From DASRHT01 sp035293765 (lineage in GTDB: Bacteria > Chloroflexota > Ktedonobacteria > Ktedonobacterales > Ktedonobacteraceae), in assembly GCA_035293765.1 (NCBI GenBank), contig DATGMF010000082.1, positions 1-64,000 of the forward strand: a stretch of 64,000 nucleotides of DNA, given 5' to 3'. Shown here in pieces: positions 34,866 through 42,415 of the stretch. The position numbers and the translations under genes are program-made. Every line of letters begins with the position of its first letter. Position 1 is the first letter of the stretch. Below the pieces are notes generated by a model. The model was given only the letters and a program-made list of their open reading frames with translations. It searched no databases and was not told the DNA's origin.

Positions 34866-35199
34866 ACCTACCTCCGCCGGCACTACCGGTACTGGCTGCT
34901 TCCCGCTGTTGCCGGAACCGGGCGGCCCGGTTACTCATACTGACTACAACCCAGGCCAACCCCCCAAAAACAAACGCTCCTGATAAAAGAGAGATAAGGA
35001 TGAGCAAAATAACTTTTTGCAGAGAGAGCGCCGTCGCCATTGCCAGCAGAATTGGCATAGAGCAAAACGACATCACAAACGCAAAAAATAATGCCCACAC
35101 GATGATTACCCGCAACCCCTGCGCGCGTGTCAGTGGCACTTCCCCACTATAAGGAAAAAGGAGGCGACGCACGAGCGAATAACGCGGCTGGTTCTGCAT
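34855..35199 (-). CDS. Small membrane protein of unknown function
   Basis: The protein is 114 aa from ATG 35199, which has AGGAG seven bases upstream; the longer open frame to 35283 lies inside the NUDIX gene and is unlikely. Two strong TM segments are visible (LRVIIVWALFFAFVMSFCSM and ILLILISLLSGAFVFGGLAW), with basic flanks and a Gly/Ser-rich end. I do not recognise a family. It sits between NUDIX and MEDS genes in one transcript. Confidence 0.7.
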   Translation of the reverse strand: MQNQPRYSLVRRLLFPYSGEVPLTRAQGLRVIIVWALFFAFVMSFCSMPILLAMATALSLQKVILLILISLLSGAFVFGGLAWVVVSMSNRAARFRQQREAASTGSAGGGRYGS

Positions 35200-35209
35200 A
35201 CGGCTACTC

Positions 35210-35740
35210 CTATCCTTCCTCGCGCTGGCGCTGCAACCACTGCTGTAACGTCTCTTCCGCCTGATAAAGAATATTGATCTCATTTTGATACGTCAGGCGG
35301 CGGCAGGCTTCGCTCAGCGGAAACCACTGCACCTGATCGTATTCATGATCGTGCAGCGCAGTATCACCCCCGATGGCCTCTAATAAAAAGTGACGCACTT
35401 GCTTGTGATAACGCACCTGACTACGCACAAAAGAGTACGAGATGCTGCCAATATAAGCGAGCAAGCGAACTTGCAATCCCGTCTCTTCTTGCACTTCCCG
35501 CACAGCCACCTGCTCTATTGTTTCACCCGGCTGCGGTGTTCCTTTGGGCAAGGTCCACATTCCTGCGTGGCTTCGCCCAACCAGTACCACTTCCATCGCT
35601 ACAATGCAATTGGAATCTGAAGCGTCCTGCTCCAGATAATTTTGGTCCGCAGTAAACTCTGCTCCAGGAGGGTGCATTGGAGCAAGACGGAAAACAACCC
35701 CACCCGCCGAGTATGCCCGCATTGTTCGATATCGCTCCAT
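35210..35740 (-). CDS. NUDIX hydrolase
   Basis: This 176-aa protein has a complete NUDIX box, G-x5-E-x7-REVQEETGL, near residues 67-89. The flanking WTLPKGTPQPGE is typical of diadenosine polyphosphate or (d)NTP-cleaving members. It should hydrolyse a nucleoside diphosphate linked to another moiety; the substrate cannot be told. The start could also be the second Met (35722). First gene of the NUDIX-membrane-MEDS operon. Confidence 0.9.
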   Translation of the reverse strand: MERYRTMRAYSAGGVVFRLAPMHPPGAEFTADQNYLEQDASDSNCIVAMEVVLVGRSHAGMWTLPKGTPQPGETIEQVAVREVQEETGLQVRLLAYIGSISYSFVRSQVRYHKQVRHFLLEAIGGDTALHDHEYDQVQWFPLSEACRRLTYQNEINILYQAEETLQQWLQRQREEG

Positions 35741-36093
35741 GTCTCGCGATGTACCCTCTCTATACCACCAATGTGCGGCGAGTGCCCTGCTTCACTCCAC
35801 AAATTCTTGAGGACATGGGCATGCCATCCAGCACACCCGTTATACTTTGCTATCCCGTTTTATCCAGATATGATGCACTGGATTCGCTGCTATACGCTAG
35901 CTATACTATACAACATTTCATCGCCCTGTTGCCTGACTATTAGCCATCATGGGCAATAGACAACAAAGGCCAGGCAGAAAAAAGCAAGCCTTGCTTTTGC
36001 TATATCTGCATAGGCCAATACCCTGTACAGGAAAGACAAGATGTGCTTTCGCCGCCGAATTATGTGAGAGTATAGCGAATGACCTGCCCTGTG
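35741..36093. other. Intergenic region between the NUDIX and URO-D genes
   Basis: About 350 bases without a supported gene. A short self-complementary stretch AAAAGCAAG/CTTGCTTTT near 35985 has a loop too tight for a good terminator. Short open frames on the plus strand have no ribosome binding site or recognisable product. Confidence 0.4.
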
Positions 36094-37083
36094 TCAAGAC
36101 AGCACACGCCGAATGGCTTCAAGGTTCCTGGCAGGCGTCTGAGGCGGAACCGAGCAACCAGGGGCTAACAGGAAGTGTCGATCCCCGGTTAATTCACGAG
36201 CCTTGACGACCTCTTCCTGCACCTGGTCCGGTGAACCATCCTTGAGCGTGGTCTTCTCTGCAACGCCGCCCATGACGGCTTTCCCAGAGCGCCTCTTGCC
36301 CTCGCCCAGGTCAGGATTGCCTTCTAATGTCGCTGCCCAGCTCAGCGCCTGCACCGGATAGGCCGCCAGCAGATCAAAGTAGATACGCGAGCCACAGTTG
36401 TGCAGGATATTAAATTTGCTCCGGCTTTTGATGGCATCCAGAATTTCCTGGTCGTATTGTTCGCCAAATTCGCGGTACTGGTCTTCTGTCAGCAGGCCAT
36501 CACGCGCCCAGCCATTGGTGGCATAGAAGATCCCGCTGGCTCCCTGCTCCAGGCAAGCGATTGCATACGAGATCAGGGTCTCGGTAATCACTCGCAAGCC
36601 CGCATGCATAGCGGCTCGATCCTCGCGAATGCTGAGCAATACCGGCTCATCTATATTGCCGACAAGGTATTTCGCCACGCCCAGCGGACAAAAGACTGTC
36701 TGCACAAAGTAGGCATCATAGCCAACGGCATGATTGATCAGTTGTAACGCGCGCAACTGCTCGCCAAAAGAGCCACTGTCCGGCTCTAATGGACGAATAC
36801 GCTTCCAATCGGACGCGCCTTTGATGGGACTGCTTTCAAAAATGGGCGCTTTATATTTATCGCCTGAGGGGCGATATTTCGCTCCCCAGCCCTCTACATG
36901 GTAACAGGCACGCGGATTGACTTTCATATAATCCCAATCGTAGCGGGTGAAATTCTCAACCATCGCTTCGGCCAGCGATTGGGGGCTCCACTCTCGCTCG
37001 AAATCGTGTCCCCACATGCTCGCGGGCACGCGATCTACCGGCTCTCCATTTAACGCTGCATCAACACGTTCCTTCTTATTCAT
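36094..37083 (-). CDS. Uroporphyrinogen decarboxylase (URO-D) family protein
   Basis: This 329-aa protein has a URO-D-like barrel: the N-terminal RVDAALNGEPVDRVPASMWG, a middle ASGIFYATNGWARDGLL segment and the C-terminal LLAPGCSVPPQTPARNLEAI are features of the MtaA/CmuA methyltransferase branch rather than of heme-making HemE. Corrinoid or methyl-group transfer is a likely activity, but no corrinoid protein gene is nearby. It is 12 bp after a response regulator gene, so it is co-transcribed with the two-component pair. Confidence 0.85.
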   Translation of the reverse strand: MNKKERVDAALNGEPVDRVPASMWGHDFEREWSPQSLAEAMVENFTRYDWDYMKVNPRACYHVEGWGAKYRPSGDKYKAPIFESSPIKGASDWKRIRPLEPDSGSFGEQLRALQLINHAVGYDAYFVQTVFCPLGVAKYLVGNIDEPVLLSIREDRAAMHAGLRVITETLISYAIACLEQGASGIFYATNGWARDGLLTEDQYREFGEQYDQEILDAIKSRSKFNILHNCGSRIYFDLLAAYPVQALSWAATLEGNPDLGEGKRRSGKAVMGGVAEKTTLKDGSPDQVQEEVVKARELTGDRHFLLAPGCSVPPQTPARNLEAIRRVLS

Positions 37084-37095
37084 AGCGTCCTTTCC

Positions 37096-37821
37096 TTAGT
37101 GTTGCTCTTTCAACTCTTTGAAACGGTAGCCTACGCCACGTTCGGTCAAAATATACTGTGGATGCGCCGGGTCCTTCTCCAGTTTCTGACGGAGATAGGT
37201 GATGTACAGGCGCAGGTAATGAGCCTCGTCGCGATACTCTCGTCCCCAGACTTTTGAGAGCAGCGTCTCATGTGTCAGCAAACGGCCCGCGTTACTGACA
37301 AGATGATAGAGGAGGCGATATTCAGTTGGGCGCAAAGCAACCTTTTCGCCACGCACGATGACTTCACGGCGCGAAAAGTCGATCTTCAAATCGTCATCAA
37401 CGACGATCTCCGTTTTGCGTGAGGGTGGAGGCATCAACGAGCGGCGCAAGAGCGCGCGGATGCGTAAGAGCAATTCGCGCGGGCTGAATGGCTTGGCGAG
37501 ATAATCATCGGCTCCCAGATCCAGGCCGCGAATGCGATCCTGCTCGCTCTGACGTACCGTGAGCATAATCACCGGCACGCTGGACACTTCGCGTAGCGCG
37601 TGCAGCGTCTCGAAGCCATCCATTTCGGGCATCATCACATCCAGTATCACCAGGTCGGGGAGATACTCACGCAATTTTTCCAGAGCTTCAAGGCCGTCAC
37701 TGGCCTCAATGACGTGATAGTGTTCCAATTCCAGGTTCATACGGACAAAATCGCGAATGCGCGGCTCATCATCCACGATCAAAATCGTCATATCACGCTG
37801 ATCAAATGCTTCCTTCTCCAT
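37096..37821 (-). CDS. OmpR/KdpE-type response regulator
   Basis: The regulator is 241 aa from ATG 37821, one base after the kinase stop codon (TAGCATG). It has a receiver with the acidic pocket LIVDDEP, phospho-acceptor D61 in LVILDVMMPEMDG and K in LAKPF, then a winged helix (LRPTEYRLLYHLVSNAGRLL ... LRLYITYLRQKLEKDP ... TERGVGYRF). The longer open frame to 38004 overlaps the kinase and has no receiver content. It is translationally coupled to the kinase. Confidence 0.94.
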   Translation of the reverse strand: MEKEAFDQRDMTILIVDDEPRIRDFVRMNLELEHYHVIEASDGLEALEKLREYLPDLVILDVMMPEMDGFETLHALREVSSVPVIMLTVRQSEQDRIRGLDLGADDYLAKPFSPRELLLRIRALLRRSLMPPPSRKTEIVVDDDLKIDFSRREVIVRGEKVALRPTEYRLLYHLVSNAGRLLTHETLLSKVWGREYRDEAHYLRLYITYLRQKLEKDPAHPQYILTERGVGYRFKELKEQH

Positions 37822-37822
37822 G

Positions 37823-39418
37823 CTAAAACACCACCATCGGTAAATGCGCTTTCTCCTCACGCGGCAAACTAAACGAAAATGTCGAACCCTGGCGCAGCGT
37901 GCTCTCAACCCAGATGCGCCCTCCATGCGCTTCAACGATAGCGCGGCAAATGTAGAGTCCCAGGCCCGCACCTGGAGCTGAGCGGGAGTGAGCATCGCTG
38001 GCACGCTGGAACCGGTCGAAAATCTGCTCCTGATCCCGCAACGAGATCCCCATGCCCGCGTCGCTCACACCCACAATCACCTCGTCGCCGGTGACGCGGC
38101 AACTGATCGTCAGGCGAGCCTGCCTGGGCGAATACTTTACGGCATTGTCCAGCAAATTCTGTAACACTTCTTCGATACGTTCTCTATCAGCCATCACCGT
38201 CGGCAGGTTGGGCGGGATCGCCAGCGTTACGCTCACGCCAGGGCTTTTAGCTTTGAGCCGGCGTACAACCCCCTGGATCAACGGGGAAAGGTCGAGGGCG
38301 GAGAGCTCCATTTGTAGCCCCCCTGCCTGAATGCGCGAGGCATAAAGCAGATTCCCTACCAGTTTGTTCAGGCGGTCCGCCTCCTCCTCAATGGCAACCA
38401 GGCGGGAATGCAGCGCATCGGCATCTAGCTTCGCATCGGTGCGCGCCAGCGTCGAAGCATACCCCTTAATAATTGCTATCGGCGTTTGCAGTTCGTGCGA
38501 AATCACCGAGATGAATGTCGAACGCTGCTCCTCCTGTTCGCGCTCGCGCGTCAGGTCGCGCACATTGAGGATGCCATTCATCGGCTCCCCCCACGGCGAA
38601 CGTATACAGGACGCGGTCACACTGACTTCAATACGCTGGCCGTCGCGGGCGACAATCACCATTTCCCGATTAATCACTTCCTGACCGGCAAACACCTGCA
38701 AAATGGGCGAATTTTGCAAACCAGGATCGCTACCCTGGCGATCCTTTGGGCGTAAAACCTCGAAATAGAAACGTCCCAACACTTCACTCTCTCGCCATCC
38801 GGTCAACCGCTCCATTGCCGGATTAAAATCGATAATGCGCAGGGCGTTATCGACGGTGAGGATGCCCTCGGCGCTGTGCTGAAAGATAGCAGCCAGGCGG
38901 CTCTGTTCTTTCACGAGCGATTGCGATTTCAAGGCAAAACGCAAGCCGGTGGCAAGCTGCGCGATGAACAGGCGGAGCGTCTTCTCATCACTATCAAACG
39001 CAAGGCACTCATTCCTCCTGGCAGGCCGCAGGAAGTGCAGCACCCCTATCGGCCCGGCGGCATCATTGACCATCAGCGAGCAACGTTCAATCTCCTGTTG
39101 CTCAGCTTTGTCTGGCTCGATTCCCAACCGCAGCGCCAGTTCCGGGGTGATACGCTCGGCTACTAGCGGTCGCTGCGAGCTCGGCTGCATCCCCTCCTGG
39201 GCGCAGGATAACAGCACAGGCAGCGCCAGCTCATTTAATCGGTAGAGCGTATACTCAGAGCTACTTTGCGGGTCAAACGCCTCATTCGACACCACGAAGA
39301 CACCGCTATCGCCATGCAGCAAGCGAATGGCGCTCCCGACGAGGATCGTCAACTGGTCGAGTGCATCCCCCCCTTGCCGCCCCTGAAACCAGGACATATT
39401 CAGCTCCGCTGTGGACAT
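37823..39418 (-). CDS. Soluble sensor histidine kinase with GAF and PAS domains
   Basis: This 531-aa protein has no TM helix. Residues about 16-165 are a GAF-like domain and 172-290 a PAS/PAC domain (AAIFQHSAEGILTVDNALRI). Then come a HisKA H-box with H308 (FISVISHELQTPIAIIKGY) and an HATPase domain with N-box NLLDNAVKYSP and GAGLGLYI. The first part of the operon is kinase then regulator, with the URO-D-like gene third. The signal is probably cytoplasmic. Confidence 0.93.
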   Translation of the reverse strand: MSTAELNMSWFQGRQGGDALDQLTILVGSAIRLLHGDSGVFVVSNEAFDPQSSSEYTLYRLNELALPVLLSCAQEGMQPSSQRPLVAERITPELALRLGIEPDKAEQQEIERCSLMVNDAAGPIGVLHFLRPARRNECLAFDSDEKTLRLFIAQLATGLRFALKSQSLVKEQSRLAAIFQHSAEGILTVDNALRIIDFNPAMERLTGWRESEVLGRFYFEVLRPKDRQGSDPGLQNSPILQVFAGQEVINREMVIVARDGQRIEVSVTASCIRSPWGEPMNGILNVRDLTREREQEEQRSTFISVISHELQTPIAIIKGYASTLARTDAKLDADALHSRLVAIEEEADRLNKLVGNLLYASRIQAGGLQMELSALDLSPLIQGVVRRLKAKSPGVSVTLAIPPNLPTVMADRERIEEVLQNLLDNAVKYSPRQARLTISCRVTGDEVIVGVSDAGMGISLRDQEQIFDRFQRASDAHSRSAPGAGLGLYICRAIVEAHGGRIWVESTLRQGSTFSFSLPREEKAHLPMVVF

Positions 39419-39464
39419 AGATGTTTCATCAAATCACCAAAGCAATTTGGCGGTTTTGCTATTC

Positions 39465-39510
39465 CAGACAGCCAACGCTGCTGACGCGCTAGCTTCGCTC
39501 AGGCTGTCTG
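39465..39510. repeat. Inverted repeat between the kinase and trmD
   Basis: CAGACAGCC (39465-39473) and GGCTGTCTG (39502-39510) are a perfect 9-bp inverted repeat with a 28-nt loop that contains smaller GC-rich complementarity. It lies between divergent start sites, just upstream of the trmD promoter, so a regulatory role is possible. Confidence 0.5.
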
Positions 39511-39521
39511 CAATGAATGGC

Positions 39522-39550
39522 TTGCCATTAGAAAGTAACGGTGCTATTGT
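39522..39550 (+). promoter_or_regulatory. Predicted trmD promoter
   Basis: TTGCCA (39522-39527), a 17-bp spacer and TATTGT (39545-39550) lie 29 bp before the trmD ATG, giving a short leader. Confidence 0.6.
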
Positions 39551-39578
39551 AACACATATCATCAGAGGTGAGTAGTTC

Positions 39579-40301
39579 ATGCATGTTGATATCTTTACGC
39601 TTTTCCCCGCCATGTTTCAGGGGCCATTGACCGAGAGCATCTTAAAACGCGCTCAGGAGCGAGGGCTGCTGACGATCACGCTGCATAATATTCGTGATGC
39701 CACGACCGATAAGCATCATATCGTTGACGACTACCCCTATGGCGGCGGCGCCGGCATGGTGATGAAGCCCGAGCCGATTTTCGCAGCCGTCGAGGCGGTT
39801 TACCAGAGTGGTCCGATTATCTTGTTGACGCCTCAGGGACGCATTTTCACCCAGCAAATCGCCCGCGAGCTTGCCCAGGAGCCGCGTTTGACGCTCCTCT
39901 GTGGTCATTACGAGGGGATCGATGAGCGGGTGCGCGCACATCTTGTTACTGACGAAATTTCTATCGGCGATTATGTGCTGACAGGTGGCGAGCTGGGGGC
40001 GATGGTGATTGTTGACGCGGTGAGCCGCCTTATCCCTGGCGTATTGACCGAAGGCTCGACCGACGAGGAATCGCATAGCAACTCTCTGTTGGAATACCCA
40101 CAATATACCCGTCCCGCCGAATTTCGCGGCTGGCGCGTCCCCGATATCCTGCTCTCGGGGCACCACGAGCAGGTCGCGCGCTGGCGTCGCAAGCAATCGC
40201 TCAAGATCACTCGCCAGCGCCGCCCTGACCTCTTCGCAAAGCTGGATTTGAGCAGCAAAGCCGATATGAAGTTATTGAAGGAGATGGAGGAAGAGGAATA
40301 A
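39579..40301 (+). CDS. trmD: tRNA (guanine-N1-)-methyltransferase
   Basis: This 240-aa SPOUT-family enzyme begins MHVDIFTLFPAMFQGPLTES. The knot that binds SAM is seen in LLCGHYEGIDERV and ISIGDYVLTGGELGAMV, and the C-terminal domain ends with RPDL. It makes m1G37 next to the anticodon and prevents frameshifting. It is usually in an rpsP-rimM-trmD-rplS operon; here it stands alone with its own promoter, flanked downstream by an AT-rich accessory island. Confidence 0.96.
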   Translation: MHVDIFTLFPAMFQGPLTESILKRAQERGLLTITLHNIRDATTDKHHIVDDYPYGGGAGMVMKPEPIFAAVEAVYQSGPIILLTPQGRIFTQQIARELAQEPRLTLLCGHYEGIDERVRAHLVTDEISIGDYVLTGGELGAMVIVDAVSRLIPGVLTEGSTDEESHSNSLLEYPQYTRPAEFRGWRVPDILLSGHHEQVARWRRKQSLKITRQRRPDLFAKLDLSSKADMKLLKEMEEEE

Positions 40302-40338
40302 CGTTACTTTACATATTGTAAGATTATTTATCAGGTAC

Positions 40339-40368
40339 TTGACAAGTAGAAGAGTTTAATAGTAGAAT
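40339..40368 (+). promoter_or_regulatory. Promoter of the two-gene accessory island
   Basis: TTGACA (40339-40344) and TAGAAT (40363-40368) are spaced by 18 bp, giving a predicted start about 25 bases upstream of ATG 40399. Surrounding sequence is AT-rich. Confidence 0.65.
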
Positions 40369-40398
40369 TAGAATGCAAACTTTTATGAATGGTTGCTG

Positions 40399-41400
40399 AT
40401 GAAAAAGACCAATCCAGAAACTCATCAGGTCTGTAGATCCTTGCTACAGAAAGCTGTTCGCCGTGGCAACACACGTTTAACGCGTGAGGTCGCGCGCCAT
40501 CTGTACGATATTGGTGATACGAGCTGGCTTAGGTCACGTACAGCCATCATCACCTTTGAGGAATGCTGGCCGCTAGGAGCTCAACAAAGTAATCAGACCA
40601 ATATAGATGGCATCCTTGAAACGCTCACCAATACAGCAAAAGCTATAAAGGTAAAGGATGCTGCCGGTCTCGGTTCATTGGCATACGAGTATTCAACCGG
40701 GGATCGCTCTGTCTTACTCAATGTGTCTGAAGATAAAGCCATCGAACAGGTTTGCAAAGCGATAAAAGAACCTGAGAGATTTTGGGATTGGGCCAAAAAA
40801 ACTTGTTCTAATAATGAGCAGCTAGCTCTTGTTGCATCAGCGCATAAGGCTTATCGTCGCGGTGGGTGGCCCTGGGATAGAGCCTTTATGCAGGCCGCGG
40901 CTTATCTTGCTGTCAGTACAAACAGGCTTGAAGTCCTTCCTTCTGCGCCTAAGCAAGAGGATTTTCCTCTCTGGGTGGCATTAGACAAACATACTGATCA
41001 TGGGAAAGCAGCGCTCAGGGAAACGGCGAAAATCATTGGCCTCTCAGCACGTCAAATGATGTGGGTGAGTTTTTACTGCGAAAGTGCGCTTTTGAATGAT
41101 GCAACCGATTCATACTGGTGGTCCAGGGAAATACAATGGCGATTGAGCCGATTCGGTCTGGATTACGATAAAGCAAAAGCCATTTGGAGCAAAGCTCAGC
41201 CTATTATTGCAGAGATATTGAAGGAGCAGACGCAATGGCTACAAGAGCATCTTAACCAATCGGTCTCCAGTGACTGCACACAGAAGGCGGTAGAAGCACC
41301 CTACTCGCAAGAGGGCTTATGGAAGCTACCAACAAGTGAGGCGACTTTTAACGTGCAATCCTTGAGCCAACCCGTTCAGAGCTCTTTACCAGGCTTCTAA
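40399..41400 (+). CDS. Uncharacterised protein resembling the RarA/MgsA C-terminal helical region
   Basis: The protein is 333 aa from ATG 40399 (an in-frame TTG lies two codons earlier). It is soluble and mostly helical. Two stretches resemble the lid and C-terminal domains of RarA/MgsA-type clamp-loader relatives: LLQKAVRRGNTRLTREVARH with the following TAIITFEECWPLG, and WVALDKHTDHGKAALRET. No P-loop is present, so it cannot be a full AAA+ ATPase. Codon usage is more AT-rich than in trmD and ftsK on either side. No clear Shine-Dalgarno is visible. It is followed after 84 bp by a possible ADP-ribosyltransferase. The family link is inference. Confidence 0.72.
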   Translation: MKKTNPETHQVCRSLLQKAVRRGNTRLTREVARHLYDIGDTSWLRSRTAIITFEECWPLGAQQSNQTNIDGILETLTNTAKAIKVKDAAGLGSLAYEYSTGDRSVLLNVSEDKAIEQVCKAIKEPERFWDWAKKTCSNNEQLALVASAHKAYRRGGWPWDRAFMQAAAYLAVSTNRLEVLPSAPKQEDFPLWVALDKHTDHGKAALRETAKIIGLSARQMMWVSFYCESALLNDATDSYWWSREIQWRLSRFGLDYDKAKAIWSKAQPIIAEILKEQTQWLQEHLNQSVSSDCTQKAVEAPYSQEGLWKLPTSEATFNVQSLSQPVQSSLPGF

Positions 41401-41484
41401 ACTTGCGCCATCAAGGAAAGGATCAACGTATCTAAAGGCTTGGAAGGTCTTTAGTAGATGTTAATTTATAGGTGGGGATGGTAG

Positions 41485-42381
41485 ATGATTACAGGTGGCA
41501 ATATAGATCGTTTAGTCAGGCTCTTTGCAACAAGGGATGTAAAGTTATTTCACGCTTGTCAATTCCTCGATTTCCTTTCTTATCTCAAATTAGGTGGCAT
41601 CCCATCGCATGATTGCCTCGAAAAAGCAAACTTACCCTTCACGCCTCTCGAAACGGATGAAAATGATAAAGCGAACGGGGTCTGGGATAAGGTCTTTGTA
41701 AACCTCTCTGATTTTGGGACAACTTTTGCTAATGGTGGTAACGGAGTTCCTAATCCTTACGGCCCAATTCTGATCCAGGTTCGTCCTGCTGTATTACTCG
41801 AAGCCACTGACATAGCGATTAGTCTGAGATCGGCGGGCGCACAAAATTTCGACAGGGAAAAGGAGGCGCTAAAGACTCTGGAGGATGTCAACAAATTGTT
41901 TACCCATCCTGCAAATATAGGAAGTCCTGAAAGCCAATATGTAAAGTATCGAAAAGCTTTACGCGAAGATTTCCAATACGCAGATGCTGCCGACCCTGAA
42001 ATAAGCTGTAGCGTATCAAAGGATTTTCTCCCTTTTCATCATGGAACTGTGGTGATCGTTGATCCCTATATTATTCAAGGGAGACCACTATACGATTGGG
42101 TTCGACAGAAAATTCAAGATTACAAGTGGAAAATTTTTGTGCGTGAGCGTACGGGTAGACAACCTAAATGGCACTCTAGAAAACGCCTTTACAATGAGCT
42201 ATCTGAAGTTATCTCTGCTGGAACTTTGCTATTACAGGACCTCCTCCAAAAAGAGATCAGCACCGATATGGGAGAATGGGCACAAACGATCAGAGCGGCA
42301 AACCTAGATCTTCAGTTCCGGCGTTTCGCCAGATACCTCCATTACGGAACGCTGGAATATAGTTATAGCTTGGATAGGTAG
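41485..42381 (+). CDS. Uncharacterised protein with a DarT-like (ADP-ribosyltransferase) layout
   Basis: This 298-aa soluble protein has an ATG after GGTGGGGATGG. Its order of elements resembles DarT-type DNA ADP-ribosyltransferases (DUF4433): KLFHACQFLDFLSYLKLGGI near the N-terminus (compare the His-Thr-His turn and IL..G), then WDKVFVNLSDFGTTF and GPILIQVRPAVLLEATDIAI, and a later Glu in DPEISCSVSKDFLPF followed by a hydrophobic strand. A basic C-terminal part follows. This match was made by eye and could be wrong. Codon usage is AT-rich like its neighbour, which suggests the pair moved in together. Confidence 0.7.
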   Translation: MITGGNIDRLVRLFATRDVKLFHACQFLDFLSYLKLGGIPSHDCLEKANLPFTPLETDENDKANGVWDKVFVNLSDFGTTFANGGNGVPNPYGPILIQVRPAVLLEATDIAISLRSAGAQNFDREKEALKTLEDVNKLFTHPANIGSPESQYVKYRKALREDFQYADAADPEISCSVSKDFLPFHHGTVVIVDPYIIQGRPLYDWVRQKIQDYKWKIFVRERTGRQPKWHSRKRLYNELSEVISAGTLLLQDLLQKEISTDMGEWAQTIRAANLDLQFRRFARYLHYGTLEYSYSLDR

Positions 42382-42415
42382 AGCCATATTAATTAACGTT
42401 AAGAGGAGAGAGCCC

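Noticed and set aside
37822..38004. N-terminal extension of the response regulator that overlaps the kinase gene
   Set aside because: The receiver begins near ATG 37821, one base after the kinase stop codon; the extra 61 residues are basic shadow sequence.
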